Positions 40,349-48,518 of a stretch of 64,000 bases of DNA are shown piece by piece. The notes beneath the pieces were generated by a model. That model was not told the DNA's origin and did not search any database. It saw nothing but the letters and a program-made list of their open reading frames with translations. Position 1 is the stretch's first letter. Every line of letters begins with the position of its first letter. Source of the stretch: Acidobacteriota bacterium (lineage in GTDB: Bacteria; Acidobacteriota; Thermoanaerobaculia; Multivoradales; Multivoraceae); assembly GCA_026707545.1 (NCBI GenBank), contig JAPOWR010000004.1, forward strand, positions 1 through 64,000. Reading direction: 5' to 3'. A program made the translations under genes and the position numbers.

Positions 40349-40711
40349 TTGAACGAAATGAAGCCCGCGGAGATCAAGCCCGCAATCAGCATCGATGTCG
40401 TCAACCAGCTCGACGCTCGGGTCGGCACGATCGAGAGCGTCACGGATGTCGAGGGGTCCAGCAAGCTCGTCCGACTCAGGGTCGATTTCGGCGATCACAA
40501 GCGGACGATCCTCGCGGGGATGAAGCAGGAGCGCGAAGACCCGACCGAGATCGAAGGTCGGCAGGCGCTGTTCATCGTCAACCTGGAGCCGAGGAAGATG
40601 ATGGGGGAGACCTCGGAGGGCATTGTCTTCGACGTCGGTTACGAGGACGGGATTCAGCCGGCGCTGCTGCTCCCGGAGCGGCCCGTGCCGAACGGCGCTC
40701 GTGCCGGTTGA
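40349..40711 (+). CDS. csaA: CsaA-like tRNA-binding-domain protein
   Basis: The product has 120 residues from TTG 40349, which has GGGAGG 5-6 bp upstream; ATG 40358 is the alternative. The OB-fold reads IDVVNQLDARVGTIESVTDV, SSKLVRLRVDFGDHKRTILA, GRQALFIVNLEPRKMMGETS and EGIVFDVGYEDG. CsaA-type proteins bind tRNA or act as export-related chaperones. It lies divergent from paralogue 1 of TraB/GumN and convergent with paralogue 2. Confidence 0.85.
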   Translation: MNEMKPAEIKPAISIDVVNQLDARVGTIESVTDVEGSSKLVRLRVDFGDHKRTILAGMKQEREDPTEIEGRQALFIVNLEPRKMMGETSEGIVFDVGYEDGIQPALLLPERPVPNGARAG

Positions 40712-40724
40712 GTCGCGGAGTGTG

Positions 40725-40805
40725 GTCGCCGCTTCGCGGCGCGAGTCGTTGGCCGTCTGCGGCGGCAGCCGGCCAGAAGGCCGGCGCACCCCAGTGTGGG
40801 GCGCT
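40725..40805 (+). repeat. Two-hairpin GC-rich repeat, copy c
   Basis: Hairpin of 18 bp at 40768-40785 (GCCGGCC-AGAA-GGCCGGC), preceded by TTGGCCGTCTGCGGCGGCAG and followed by CGCACCCCAGTGTGGGGCGC. It lies between csaA and the second TraB/GumN gene, which are convergent, so it may act as a bidirectional 3'-end structure. Confidence 0.75.
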
Positions 40806-40818
40806 GCCATAGAAGGCC

Positions 40819-41844
40819 TTAGCCTTGCTGCCCTTCCGGAGGAGCTTCGTCTGGCTCCCGGACTTCATAGCCTCTCTGTCGGAGCCATGACAGGGGTCCG
40901 TCGGGCCGGAGCAGGTGCTCGAGCGGCAGGATGGCGAAGGTGGAGTCGTTGTCGGTCACGGCACGATCGACGTTCTCGAGCCAGAGCTTCCAAACGCGCG
41001 ATTCGATCTGGCTCACCACCTCCGGGTCGGCGAGCGTGAAGGAACCGCAGACCCCGGTGGCCGAGTCGCCTGAACGGGCCCTGATCGAGGCCAGATCGCC
41101 TACGGCCCAGGCGGTCGCAAGACGTGCGTGCGCCTCGAGCTGGGCATCGAGCCCCTGAAGAAGCGCCTGCAGACAGGCTTGCTCCGCCTCGGGCGACATC
41201 TCCTGAGTCGAATCGAAGAGAGGCAAGTCCTTGTGGCGCTCGGACAGGCGCGTTGGCACCTTCTTGACGTTGCGCTTCCTCGCTCGCTTCTCGATCGCCC
41301 GACCAATCGTTAGGCCCGACTCCAGGCCGGCGGATTGCGCCGCCGAGTCGAAGAGCTCCTCGGCCGCGACGATAGGCCGCAGTTCTTCGAGGCCGTCCCG
41401 CTTCGGTGCGTATCTGAGTCTGGTCTCCGAGAAGAGCCGGTACAGGTTCTCCGGCAGCACGTCCTCCAGGGTTCCGCGGTCCGGGATCCGTCGTATGAGC
41501 TTCCACAGCCGCCGTGCCTTCCACAGCCGCCGTGCTCTCACCGGGTTTGTCACCCCGACGCGCGTGGATGGAAGCGGTAGGCACTCGCTGGAGTGGGCCA
41601 ACGCATGTTCGATGGAGTCCGGATGCCAGAGGAGATCGTTCGGCACGAGTCTGGGAATGCCGAGGATCCACAGGACGTGGTCGTCCTTCGTGACCTTCCA
41701 GAGGGGCGGCCCAGGGAGATCTCCCATGACCTGGATCTCTTCCTCGACGACGTCCACCGGGGCCGGCTGGGATGCGTCGTTCTCCTGGGCGATCGCTCCA
41801 GGTACTGCCACCGAGGTCGCGAGTAGCAAGGCTCTCCAGTTCAT
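40819..41844 (-). CDS. TraB/GumN-family secreted protein, paralogue 2
   Basis: The 341-residue product has the same layout as paralogue 1: signal peptide MNWRALLLATSVAVPGAIAQ, GPPLWKVTKDDHVLWILGIP, PENLYRLFSETRLRYAPKRD, and TDNDSTFAILPLEHLLRPDG at the C-terminal end. Sequences shared with paralogue 1 over the whole length show a recent duplication. An 18-bp exact tandem repeat (41500-41535) adds six residues (RRLWKA) not found in paralogue 1. Upstream sequence is also duplicated (TTTGATT-x-CAC... and GCCGTGAGT). Confidence 0.82.
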   Translation of the reverse strand: MNWRALLLATSVAVPGAIAQENDASQPAPVDVVEEEIQVMGDLPGPPLWKVTKDDHVLWILGIPRLVPNDLLWHPDSIEHALAHSSECLPLPSTRVGVTNPVRARRLWKARRLWKLIRRIPDRGTLEDVLPENLYRLFSETRLRYAPKRDGLEELRPIVAAEELFDSAAQSAGLESGLTIGRAIEKRARKRNVKKVPTRLSERHKDLPLFDSTQEMSPEAEQACLQALLQGLDAQLEAHARLATAWAVGDLASIRARSGDSATGVCGSFTLADPEVVSQIESRVWKLWLENVDRAVTDNDSTFAILPLEHLLRPDGPLSWLRQRGYEVREPDEAPPEGQQG

Positions 41845-41907
41845 CGAGGGGCTCCTTTCGCTCTATGAACGCTCGACGGGCAGCTTTGATTTCACTCGTG
41901 TCGCCGT

Positions 41908-41995
41908 GAGTCGTCGCCGCTTCGCGGGGCGAGTCGTTGGCCGCCTGCGGCGGCAGCCGGCGGGGACGCCGGCGCACCCAGTGTGGGGCGCTGTA
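41908..41995 (+). repeat. Two-hairpin GC-rich repeat, copy d
   Basis: Hairpin of 18 bp at 41956-41973 (GCCGGCG-GGGA-CGCCGGC), preceded by TTGGCCGCCTGCGGCGGCAG and followed by GCACCCAGTGTGGGGCGCT. It lies between the divergent TraB/GumN paralogue 2 and the SCP2-like gene, just upstream of the latter's ATG. Confidence 0.75.
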
Positions 41996-42005
41996 CCATC
42001 CACTC

Positions 42006-42392
42006 ATGATTCCCTGGAACAACCTGAAATCGACCCTGGAGCAGGACGCCGAGTTCCGGTACACGATCCGGCACTGGTCGGCGAGCCTGCGGTTGAGCGT
42101 GGGCGACCGGCACCATGCGATCCGCTTCGAGGACGGCGCCGTGGCGGCGGTCGAGCCTTGCGAGGCCGACGCGCCGGCCGACGTCTTCATCGCCGGCCCG
42201 GAGGAGGAGTGGCGCGAGCTGCTGCGCGAGGTGCCGCGGCCCTTCTACCAGGACCCGTTCTTCGCCAGCGTGCATCACGGCATCGAGCTGAACCGCGATC
42301 AGCTCGACTACGCCGCCTACTACCCGGCGCTGCGCCGGCTGGTCGGGGTGATGCGCGAGATGTCCAACCCAACCGAGGGAGCTTCCGCATGA
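42006..42392 (+). CDS. Small SCP2-like/unknown protein, 128 aa
   Basis: ATG 42006 gives MIPWNNLKSTLEQDAEFRYT followed by LRLSVGDRHHAIRFEDGAVA and PADVFIAGPEEEWRELLREV. The last part resembles the SCP2 sterol-carrier pattern, but the match is weak. It overlaps the downstream membrane-protein gene by 4 bp (ATGA), placing it first in an operon with a hydrolase. Confidence 0.6.
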   Translation: MIPWNNLKSTLEQDAEFRYTIRHWSASLRLSVGDRHHAIRFEDGAVAAVEPCEADAPADVFIAGPEEEWRELLREVPRPFYQDPFFASVHHGIELNRDQLDYAAYYPALRRLVGVMREMSNPTEGASA

Positions 42393-42733
42393 GCTTGTTC
42401 CGCCTGTTTCTTGGCGTGGTCTTTGGGGTGATCACGGTGTACACGGTCGCCGTCGCGATGGAACACGGTCTGGGGCTGCTACCGATCTTCTTTGGTGACA
42501 TCGGCGAGATGACCTGGAACGGCCAGTTCAACCTCGACTTCCTGGGGTTCCTCACGCTGTCGGCGCTGTGGGTCGCGTGGCGGAGCGGCTTTTCCCCGGG
42601 TGGCCTGCTGCTCGCCGTCGTCGCCTTCTTCTTCGGCGTGCCGTTCCTGACGCTCTACCTCTTCATCCTGAGCCAGCAGACGAACGGCGACATCGCGCGG
42701 ATGCTCCTTGGCGACCAGCGGGCCGCGGCCTGA
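42389..42733 (+). CDS. Small membrane protein, 114 aa
   Basis: Three hydrophobic segments: SLFRLFLGVVFGVITVYTVA, FNLDFLGFLTLSALWVAWRS and LLLAVVAFFFGVPFLTLYLF. No family recognised. ATGA overlap upstream and TGATG overlap downstream indicate translational coupling within the hydrolase operon. Confidence 0.72.
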   Translation: MSLFRLFLGVVFGVITVYTVAVAMEHGLGLLPIFFGDIGEMTWNGQFNLDFLGFLTLSALWVAWRSGFSPGGLLLAVVAFFFGVPFLTLYLFILSQQTNGDIARMLLGDQRAAA

Positions 42734-43635
42734 TGCCCACCTTCGCGCGGCGCGTCGGCCGCTACCTGGACCTCGAAGTCCAGGGCGTCTCCTACGAGGT
42801 CTACTTCGAGTCGGCAGGGAACCCGGACGGCATTCCGCTGGTGCTCCAGCACACCGCCGGCTCCGACGGCCGCCAGTGGCGGCACCAGCTCGAGGACGAG
42901 AGGATCGGCCGGCACTTCCACCTGCTGGCCTACGACCTGCCGTACCACGCCAAGTCCGTGCCGCCGGCGGGCGTCGAGTGGTGGAAGCAGGAGTACAGGC
43001 TGACCAAGAGCTTCCTGCTCGACTTCGTCGGCGCCTTCGTGGGCGAGCTCCAGCTCGAAGACCCGGTCTACATGGGCAGTTCGATCGGCGGCCACCTGGC
43101 CCTCGATCTCGCCCTGCACCGGCCGGGACTGTTCCAGGCCGTCATCGGGCTCGAGGCGGCGATCAAGTCGGACCCCGGCAACATCGACCTGCTCGACCAC
43201 CCCGAGATCAACAACGGCTACAAGGGCGAGCTGATGATCGGCATCACCTCGCCCGAGGCGCCGGAGGCGTTCCGCCGCGAGGTCGGCTGGTGCTACAGCC
43301 AGGGCGCGCCGCGGGTGTTCCGGGGCGACCTCTTCTACTGGGGCACCGACCACGACCTGGGCGACCGTGCGTCGGAGATCGACACGTCGCAGACCCGGGT
43401 GTTCCTGCTGACCGGCGAGTACGACGCGGCCACGCCGCCGGCGGCGTCCGAAGAGGTCGCGGCGCAGATCAAGGGCGCGACGTACCGGACGATGAAGGGC
43501 CTGGGCCACTTCCCGATGTCCGAGGACCCGGAGCGGTTCTACGGGTACATCGAGTCGGTGCTGGAGGAGATCGTGGGCGATCAGACGCGGCTGGGGTCGC
43601 CGGACTTTTCGCCGGCCGCGGCCGCCGGCAGCTAG
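42733..43635 (+). CDS. Alpha/beta hydrolase
   Basis: The 300-residue enzyme shows the fold's order: PLVLQHTAGSDGRQWRHQLE (oxyanion region), FHLLAYDLPYHAKS, nucleophile elbow VYMGSSIGGHLALDLAL with Ser116, VFLLTGEYDAATPP (acid) and MKGLGHFPMSEDPERF (His). Likely an ester or C-C bond hydrolase in CoA-ester or aromatic metabolism. It follows a 114-residue membrane protein and a small SCP2-like protein in one operon. Confidence 0.87.
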   Translation: MPTFARRVGRYLDLEVQGVSYEVYFESAGNPDGIPLVLQHTAGSDGRQWRHQLEDERIGRHFHLLAYDLPYHAKSVPPAGVEWWKQEYRLTKSFLLDFVGAFVGELQLEDPVYMGSSIGGHLALDLALHRPGLFQAVIGLEAAIKSDPGNIDLLDHPEINNGYKGELMIGITSPEAPEAFRREVGWCYSQGAPRVFRGDLFYWGTDHDLGDRASEIDTSQTRVFLLTGEYDAATPPAASEEVAAQIKGATYRTMKGLGHFPMSEDPERFYGYIESVLEEIVGDQTRLGSPDFSPAAAAGS

Positions 43636-43640
43636 TAGCT

Positions 43641-44075
43641 ATGCCGGCCATGTCCGCGTCCGAGATCGACGCGTTCCTGAGCGAAACGCGGATCGGCGTC
43701 CTCTGCACCAACGACCTCGACGGATCGCCGAACGGTGTGCCTGTCTGGTTCGAGTGGGACGGCGAGCGGATCCTGATGTTCAGCAGTGCCTCGCACAAGA
43801 AGATCGCCCGGCTGGAGAACGATCCAAGGGCGTCGCTCCTGGTAGCTCGTGAAGCTGGCGAACCGGAAGCGTGGGTCGCCGTCGACGGTGTCGTGTCGAT
43901 CTCGGAGGAGGGCGTCGTGCCGCTCATGGAACGGCTCGCCGCGCGCTACTGGGTCGACGAAGATCCGGCTGTGGCGAGGGCGCACGCGGAGACGGTCGAC
44001 ATGTGGCGCCGGGCGGCGGCGCAGTTGCGGGTGCTGACGATCGTTCCGGAGGAGATCAGGAGCTATCGGGCCTGA
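43641..44075 (+). CDS. Pyridoxamine 5'-phosphate oxidase-family protein
   Basis: This 144-residue split-barrel flavin/F420 protein reads SASEIDAFLSETRIGVLCTN, DLDGSPNGVPVWFEWDGERI, LMFSSASHKKIARLENDPRA, SLLVAREAGEPEAWVAVDG. Such proteins bind FMN, F420 or haem and reduce small substrates. It starts 5 bp after the hydrolase stop, so is part of that operon. Confidence 0.85.
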   Translation: MPAMSASEIDAFLSETRIGVLCTNDLDGSPNGVPVWFEWDGERILMFSSASHKKIARLENDPRASLLVAREAGEPEAWVAVDGVVSISEEGVVPLMERLAARYWVDEDPAVARAHAETVDMWRRAAAQLRVLTIVPEEIRSYRA

Positions 44076-44111
44076 GAGCGGAAGGTCTTCACACCCAGAT
44101 CCCGCGCGCGC

Positions 44112-44360
44112 TCAGTCAGTCCGGTGTCGCTTCCGGAGTCGCTGGAACACATCGGACGCCGGCTCAACCTGGCCGGCCTCGATCTGGCGGTCGCCTAGCT
44201 CAAGGATCTTGAGTAGAGCCATCCGGCTGTACTCCCGGTTCCATTCGGAGAGCGACTCGGGTACCGGAAGCGGCTCGATTGCAGCGAGTCTGTCGATCGC
44301 GTCCGGTTGGCGCCGCCGCTTGTCGCGCTCTTCGTGGGACTGCTCGTCTGGGCCAGTCAC
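44112..44360 (-). CDS. Hypothetical small charged protein, 82 aa
   Basis: The product reads RLAAIEPLPVPESLSEWNRE then YSRMALLKILELGDRQIEAG. It resembles small uncharacterised or antitoxin-like proteins, but no partner toxin is visible. It is divergent from the VapBC operon promoter region. Low confidence. Confidence 0.4.
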   Translation of the reverse strand: MTGPDEQSHEERDKRRRQPDAIDRLAAIEPLPVPESLSEWNREYSRMALLKILELGDRQIEAGQVEPASDVFQRLRKRHRTD

Positions 44361-44462
44361 GATCTTCCTCTCCGTATTCGGCCGACGTGAATCGATCGGG
44401 TCTTGACGACGCTAACAGGACTGCCGAAGTGCTGGCGGTCGAGCGACGTGGATCCACGCGAT

Positions 44463-44520
44463 AGCGCCTGGTTCGGTTGCCGCCAGGCGCTTACACGTAT
44501 ACGATGCGTGGCATACGTAT
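44463..44520. promoter_or_regulatory. Hairpin and twin palindromes upstream of vapBC
   Basis: A 9-bp-arm inverted repeat (AGCGCCTGG at 44463-44471 and CCAGGCGCT at 44483-44491) precedes two short palindromes, CGTATACG (44496-44503) and ATACGTAT (44513-44520), whose centres are 17 bp apart. VapBC complexes commonly bind such paired sites to repress their own operon. Confidence 0.45.
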
Positions 44521-44542
44521 TGCCGTGTCAGGAAGGCAGATC

Positions 44543-44764
44543 ATGAAGAGCAAGCTGACAATCACCGTCGACAGTGAGTTGGTTCCCAGAGCCAAACAGT
44601 ACGCAGAGGCTCGGGGAGTCTCGCTGTCGTCTCTGATCGAGGCATCGCTGAGAGAGATGGCGGGCGAGAAGACACCCTCGTTTGCATCGCGGTGGCGGGG
44701 TCGATTCAAGCCGGCACGGCGGGCGGACGGCCGCTACGCAGCGCTCGCCCGCAAGTATCTCTGA
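44543..44764 (+). CDS. vapB: VapB-type antitoxin (DUF6364-like)
   Basis: ATG 44543 gives 73 residues: KLTITVDSELVPRAKQYAEA followed by RGVSLSSLIEASLREMAGEK, the pattern of ribbon-helix-helix antitoxins of the DUF6364 group. A TGATG overlap couples it to vapC. The C-terminal basic tail would occupy the toxin. A longer upstream start cannot be excluded. Confidence 0.83.
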   Translation: MKSKLTITVDSELVPRAKQYAEARGVSLSSLIEASLREMAGEKTPSFASRWRGRFKPARRADGRYAALARKYL

Positions 44765-45168
44765 TGCTGCTGGACACGGACGTCCTGATCGACGTCGCCC
44801 TGGACCGGCGCCCTCACTCGGAAGCGTCCACCGAACTCCTCGAACGAATCGAGCGGTCGTCCCGTCGCGTGTTCGTGGCGTGGCACAGCCTGTCGAACTT
44901 CTACTACCTGGTGACTTCCGAACGTGGAGCCCGCGACGCCCGGGACTTCATCGCCGAGTTGATCCGCTTTGTCGCCGTTGCGCCCGCTGATACGGCGACT
45001 CTCCGCTACGCGATCTCCGTCCCGATGACGGACTTTGAAGATGCGATGCAGGTTGCGGCTGCGCGGGCGTGCGGAGCGGAGCACATCGTTACGAGGAACG
45101 TCCGGGACTTCAGACTGTCCCCGATCCCGGCCGTGACCCCGCGAGAGGCGCTAGCGCGCCTGTTCTAA
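44764..45168 (+). CDS. vapC: VapC-type PIN-domain toxin
   Basis: ATG 44764 gives 134 residues with the PIN acidic residues in place: LLDTDVLIDVALDRRPHSEA (first Asp), AWHSLSNFYYLVTSERGARD, and MTDFEDAMQVAAARACGAEH then IVTRNVRDF (last Asp set). VapC toxins cleave tRNA or rRNA. The gene is intact with its antitoxin directly upstream. Confidence 0.88.
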   Translation: MLLDTDVLIDVALDRRPHSEASTELLERIERSSRRVFVAWHSLSNFYYLVTSERGARDARDFIAELIRFVAVAPADTATLRYAISVPMTDFEDAMQVAAARACGAEHIVTRNVRDFRLSPIPAVTPREALARLF

Positions 45169-45250
45169 GGGTGCCACGATTGCGCTCCTCTGCCCATCAC
45201 CCTAAGCTGAACGGCCACTCATCAGTCTCGCCCAAGGAGGACGACCGGCA

Positions 45251-46447
45251 GTGGACATCGGCCTGAACGAAGCGCAGAAGACCGTCGGCTACATGACCCC
45301 GGAGCGCGCGATGCTCCGCCGGATCGCCCGGGACTTCACGGACAAGGAGGTCTTGCCGGTCGCCAACGAGCTGGACCCGAAGAAGGAGACGATCCCGCAG
45401 TCGTTGATCGACCAGATGGGCGAGCTGGGTTTCTTCGGGATCGTGATCCCGGAGGAGTACGGCGGCGCCGGGCTGGGCGCGTTCGAGTACTGCCTGGTCG
45501 CCGAGGAGCTGGCTCGGGGCTGGATGAGCGTGGCGAGCATCATCGCCCGCGGAAACGGCTTCTACCGGTCGATCCCGTTCGAGGGCGAGGAGCGCCTGAA
45601 GCGCATCCGGCTGATGGCTGAGGGCAAGTACCTCGGCGCGCTCGCCATGTCGGAGCCGGAGGTGGGCTCGGACATCTCGTCGATCACCTGCCGGGCTCGG
45701 ATGGAGGACGACCACTGGGTGATCACCGGCAACAAGTACTGGTGCACGTTCGCCGACGGCGCGAACTTCATCCAGGTCATCGCGCGGACGGAGGGCGACC
45801 CGGCGAAGCGCCACGCTGCCCTGACCGGGATCGGGATCGAGAAGCCGCCCGGCGAGCTGCCGGAGGGCGTCACGGGCTCGCCGATCCCGAAGATCGGCTA
45901 CCACGGCTGGAAGACCTGGGAACTCCACTTCGAGAACGTCCGGGTCCCGATCACGAAGCAACAGCGCGAGTCCAAGGGCCAGGCGTTCTACGGCATGACC
46001 CGCGGCCTGCAGACGGCGCGGGCCCACACCGCGGCGCGCTCGATCGGCCTCGCCCAGGGAGCGCTGGAGCAGGCGATCGCGTACTCGAAGGAGCGCATCC
46101 AGTTCCGGCGCCCGATCGCCGACTTCCAGGCGATTCGCTTCAAGATCGCGAACATGGCCGCCGAGGTCGAGGCGGCCCGCCAGTTGAACTACTCGGTCTG
46201 CGCCAAGATCGACACGGGCGTGTCCTGCGCGAAGGAGGCGGCGATGGTGAAGTACTACGCCGCCGAGATGTCGGAGCGCGTGTGCTCCGACGCGCTGCAG
46301 GTGCTGGCCGGCGCCGGCTACACGACGGACTACCCGGTCGAGCGCTACTGGCGCGACGCGCGGCTGACGAAGATCTTCGAGGGGACGTCGGAGATCATGC
46401 TGAAGATCGTGTCGGACGAGCTGCTTGGGAAGCCGTCGAGGAGTTAG
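45251..46447 (+). CDS. Acyl-CoA dehydrogenase
   Basis: GTG 45251 has AAGGAGG 9 bp upstream; the product has 398 residues. FAD-dependent acyl-CoA dehydrogenase features: LGFFGIVIPEEYGGAGLGAF, LGALAMSEPEVGSDISSITC, MEDDHWVITGNKYWCTFADG, QFRRPIADFQAIRFKIANMA, RDARLTKIFEGTSEIMLKIV. The Glu in EGTSEI is the usual catalytic base. Size fits a generic enzyme, not the larger methylsuccinyl-CoA dehydrogenase. It is followed by MmgE/PrpD after 2 bp. Confidence 0.92.
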   Translation: MDIGLNEAQKTVGYMTPERAMLRRIARDFTDKEVLPVANELDPKKETIPQSLIDQMGELGFFGIVIPEEYGGAGLGAFEYCLVAEELARGWMSVASIIARGNGFYRSIPFEGEERLKRIRLMAEGKYLGALAMSEPEVGSDISSITCRARMEDDHWVITGNKYWCTFADGANFIQVIARTEGDPAKRHAALTGIGIEKPPGELPEGVTGSPIPKIGYHGWKTWELHFENVRVPITKQQRESKGQAFYGMTRGLQTARAHTAARSIGLAQGALEQAIAYSKERIQFRRPIADFQAIRFKIANMAAEVEAARQLNYSVCAKIDTGVSCAKEAAMVKYYAAEMSERVCSDALQVLAGAGYTTDYPVERYWRDARLTKIFEGTSEIMLKIVSDELLGKPSRS

Positions 46448-46449
46448 TG

Positions 46450-47778
46450 ATGAGACTCGCGAACCATCTTTGGGACCGCTTCGGCGGCCTCGGTTTAGAC
46501 GACATACCGGCAGAAGCCCGCACCGTGGCCGGCCAGTGCGTGCTCGACTGGTTCGGCTGCGCGCTCGCCGGCAGCCGCGAGCCGCTGTCCGGGATCCTGC
46601 GCGATGAGCTGGGCGGCCAGGCCGGCCCGTGCTCCATCGTCGGCACGGACTTGCACTGCGCGCCCGGCGTCGCCGCGCTCGTCAACGGCGCGGCTGGTCA
46701 CGCGCTCGACTTCGACGACACGCACAGCATGATGGGCGGACATCCGACCGTCCCGGTCTTCCCGGCCGCCCTGGCGCAGGCCCAGGAGATGGGCGCGAGC
46801 GGCGAGCGGCTGTTGCTCGCCTTCGTTGTCGGCATCGAGGTCGAGTCGCGCGTCGGTGCGCTGATCGGGGGCGCTGCATACACGAAGGGCTGGCACTCGA
46901 CCTCGACGATTGGCGTCCACGGCGCGGCGGCGGCCGCCTGCCACCTAATGGGCGCGAGCAATGAGCAATTCGCTTACGCGCTTGGTCTTGCGGCGTCGCA
47001 GGCCAGCGGCCTGAAGGCGAACTTCGGGACGATGACCAAGCCGTTCCACGCCGGGCACGCCGCCGAGCGCGGCCTGCTCTCGGCGCGACTGGCGATGCGC
47101 GGCTTCACCTCGAACCCCGAGGCCGTCGACGGCCGGCAGGGCTACGCCGACGCCGCGGCTGCCGGCCACGAAGAGGTCAAGTGGGAGCGGCTAGAGGAGC
47201 AGGACGGCCGCTTCCTGATCGAGGACACGCTGTTCAAGTACCACGCCGCCTGCTACCTGACCCATGCGGCGATCGAGTCTGTTGGGCGGTTGCGGCCGCA
47301 GTTGGCGGCCGCGGGCGTCTCGGCAGGGGATGTCGAGAAGGCGATCGTCACGGTGCATCCGGGGTTGCTCGACGTCTGCGGCATTCCTGAGCCCAAGACC
47401 GGACTGGAGGCGAAGTTCAGCCTGGTGGGCACGACGTCGCTGGCGATGCTGGGGATCGACACGACGGACACCGGGACGTTCGTGGACGAGACGCTCGACG
47501 ATCCGGAGGTCGCGCGGATGATCGACAGGGTCGAGGTGCGGACGGATCGGGGGATGGGGCACACCCAGGCACGGGTCGAGCTGCGGGCGAACGGGCACAG
47601 GTTGGAGGAGTTCCACGACACCGGCATTCCGGCGACGGACCTGGAGGCGCAGGGCGCGAAGCTGGCGGCGAAGATGATGGGTCTGACGGCGCCGTTGCTG
47701 GGGGCGGAGGCTAGTGACCGCTTGCGGGAGGCTTCGCTCCACCTGGAGGCGGTCGAGGACCTCCGCGATCTCTGCTGA
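46450..47778 (+). CDS. MmgE/PrpD-family protein
   Basis: The 442-residue protein shows MmgE/PrpD features: CVLDWFGCALAGSREPLSGI, NGAAGHALDFDDTHSMMGGH, HPTVPVFPAALAQAQEMGAS, GWHSTSTIGVHGAAAAACHL, GLKANFGTMTKPFHAGHAAE. PrpD is a 2-methylcitrate dehydratase; many homologues act on other tricarboxylates or cis-aconitate-like acids. It starts 2 bp after the acyl-CoA dehydrogenase stop, linking it to acyl-CoA breakdown. No prpB/prpC gene is nearby. Confidence 0.9.
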   Translation: MRLANHLWDRFGGLGLDDIPAEARTVAGQCVLDWFGCALAGSREPLSGILRDELGGQAGPCSIVGTDLHCAPGVAALVNGAAGHALDFDDTHSMMGGHPTVPVFPAALAQAQEMGASGERLLLAFVVGIEVESRVGALIGGAAYTKGWHSTSTIGVHGAAAAACHLMGASNEQFAYALGLAASQASGLKANFGTMTKPFHAGHAAERGLLSARLAMRGFTSNPEAVDGRQGYADAAAAGHEEVKWERLEEQDGRFLIEDTLFKYHAACYLTHAAIESVGRLRPQLAAAGVSAGDVEKAIVTVHPGLLDVCGIPEPKTGLEAKFSLVGTTSLAMLGIDTTDTGTFVDETLDDPEVARMIDRVEVRTDRGMGHTQARVELRANGHRLEEFHDTGIPATDLEAQGAKLAAKMMGLTAPLLGAEASDRLREASLHLEAVEDLRDLC

Positions 47779-47783
47779 GTGTC

Positions 47784-47880
47784 GGTACGCCGGCCTTCTG
47801 GCCGGCATCCGGGCGATGCCGCGAGGCGGCTTGAGGGACTACGCCGCCACGCGGTGGCTTCCCGAGCGGGAATCCGTCCT
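47784..47880. repeat. GC-rich hairpin repeat, copy e
   Basis: Hairpin at 47789-47806 (GCCGGCC-TTCT-GGCCGGC) lies 11 bp after the MmgE/PrpD stop, followed by other GC-rich inverted text (ATGCCGCGAGGCGGC). It lacks the CACCCAG flank of other copies. It may serve as a 3'-end structure. Confidence 0.6.
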
Positions 47881-47959
47881 GTAGGGTTCTCTGTTCGCTA
47901 CACTGCCGCCATCGCGGCTGTGACAAGACGAGCAACTACCGCCACGGAGGTACTCCAAC

Positions 47960-48301
47960 ATGAGTAGACCGCCTGGCTGGCGAATCACGGTTGGGATAGA
48001 GGCGCATCAAGAGGACGGTGAGTGGGTCGCCACCTGCCCCGACCTCGGCTTGGCCAGCCAAGGAGCTTCGCTCGACGAAGCCTTGGAGATGCTGCAAGAG
48101 GCGACGGTCCTCTTCTTTGAAACGAGCGACGAACTGGGGATCCTGGCCGAAGAGCTGGTCAAGAAGGGACTCCTGACGCGCGATCTGGCCCCCCACTTCA
48201 GGTTCGAAGTCACGACATCGGCACTTCCGCGCCGCGCGACCGACGATGGGCGTCCGACGCTTCTTGAGTTGCCGCTGAATGGCCAGGTTGCCGTCGCTTA
48301 A
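47960..48301 (+). CDS. hicB: HicB-type antitoxin
   Basis: ATG 47960 follows GGAGG. The 113-residue product has WRITVGIEAHQEDGEWVATC then PDLGLASQGASLDEALEMLQ, the HicB RNase-H-like fold with the G-x-S/T-x-x-E-A signature. HicB comes before HicA here, opposite to the pair at 7.6-8.1 kb, and the C-terminal end carries no HTH. It overlaps hicA by 23 bp. Confidence 0.85.
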   Translation: MSRPPGWRITVGIEAHQEDGEWVATCPDLGLASQGASLDEALEMLQEATVLFFETSDELGILAEELVKKGLLTRDLAPHFRFEVTTSALPRRATDDGRPTLLELPLNGQVAVA

Positions 48302-48515
48302 GCCGCGAGAAGTTGTACGCGCCCTCGAACGACTCGGGTACAAGACGATACGGCAGAAGGGGTCGCACCTCTTCATGTGGACTCCAGGGCGTTCGCCGGT
48401 CGTCGTGCCGATGCACCGGAAGGACGTGAAGCCCGGAACTCTTTCCAGCTTGCTCCGGGGAGCTGGAATCGAGCGCGACGAGTTCCTGGCGGCGCTGAAG
48501 AAGAGGCCGAAGTGA
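48279..48515 (+). CDS. hicA: HicA-type mRNA interferase toxin
   Basis: The 78-residue protein has the HicA/YcfA fold: LPSLKPREVVRALERLGYKT, RQKGSHLFMWTPGRSPVVVP (catalytic His in GSH) and HRKDVKPGTLSSLLRGAGIE. The double-stranded-RNA-binding-domain-like toxin cleaves mRNA. The gene is intact, unlike the copy near 8 kb. Confidence 0.88.
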   Translation: MARLPSLKPREVVRALERLGYKTIRQKGSHLFMWTPGRSPVVVPMHRKDVKPGTLSSLLRGAGIERDEFLAALKKRPK

Positions 48516-48518
48516 CTC

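Noticed and set aside
45251..46447. Acyl-CoA dehydrogenase as methylsuccinyl-CoA dehydrogenase of the ethylmalonyl pathway
   Set aside because: It lacks the long N-terminal extension typical of that enzyme; only general acyl-CoA dehydrogenase assignment is justified.
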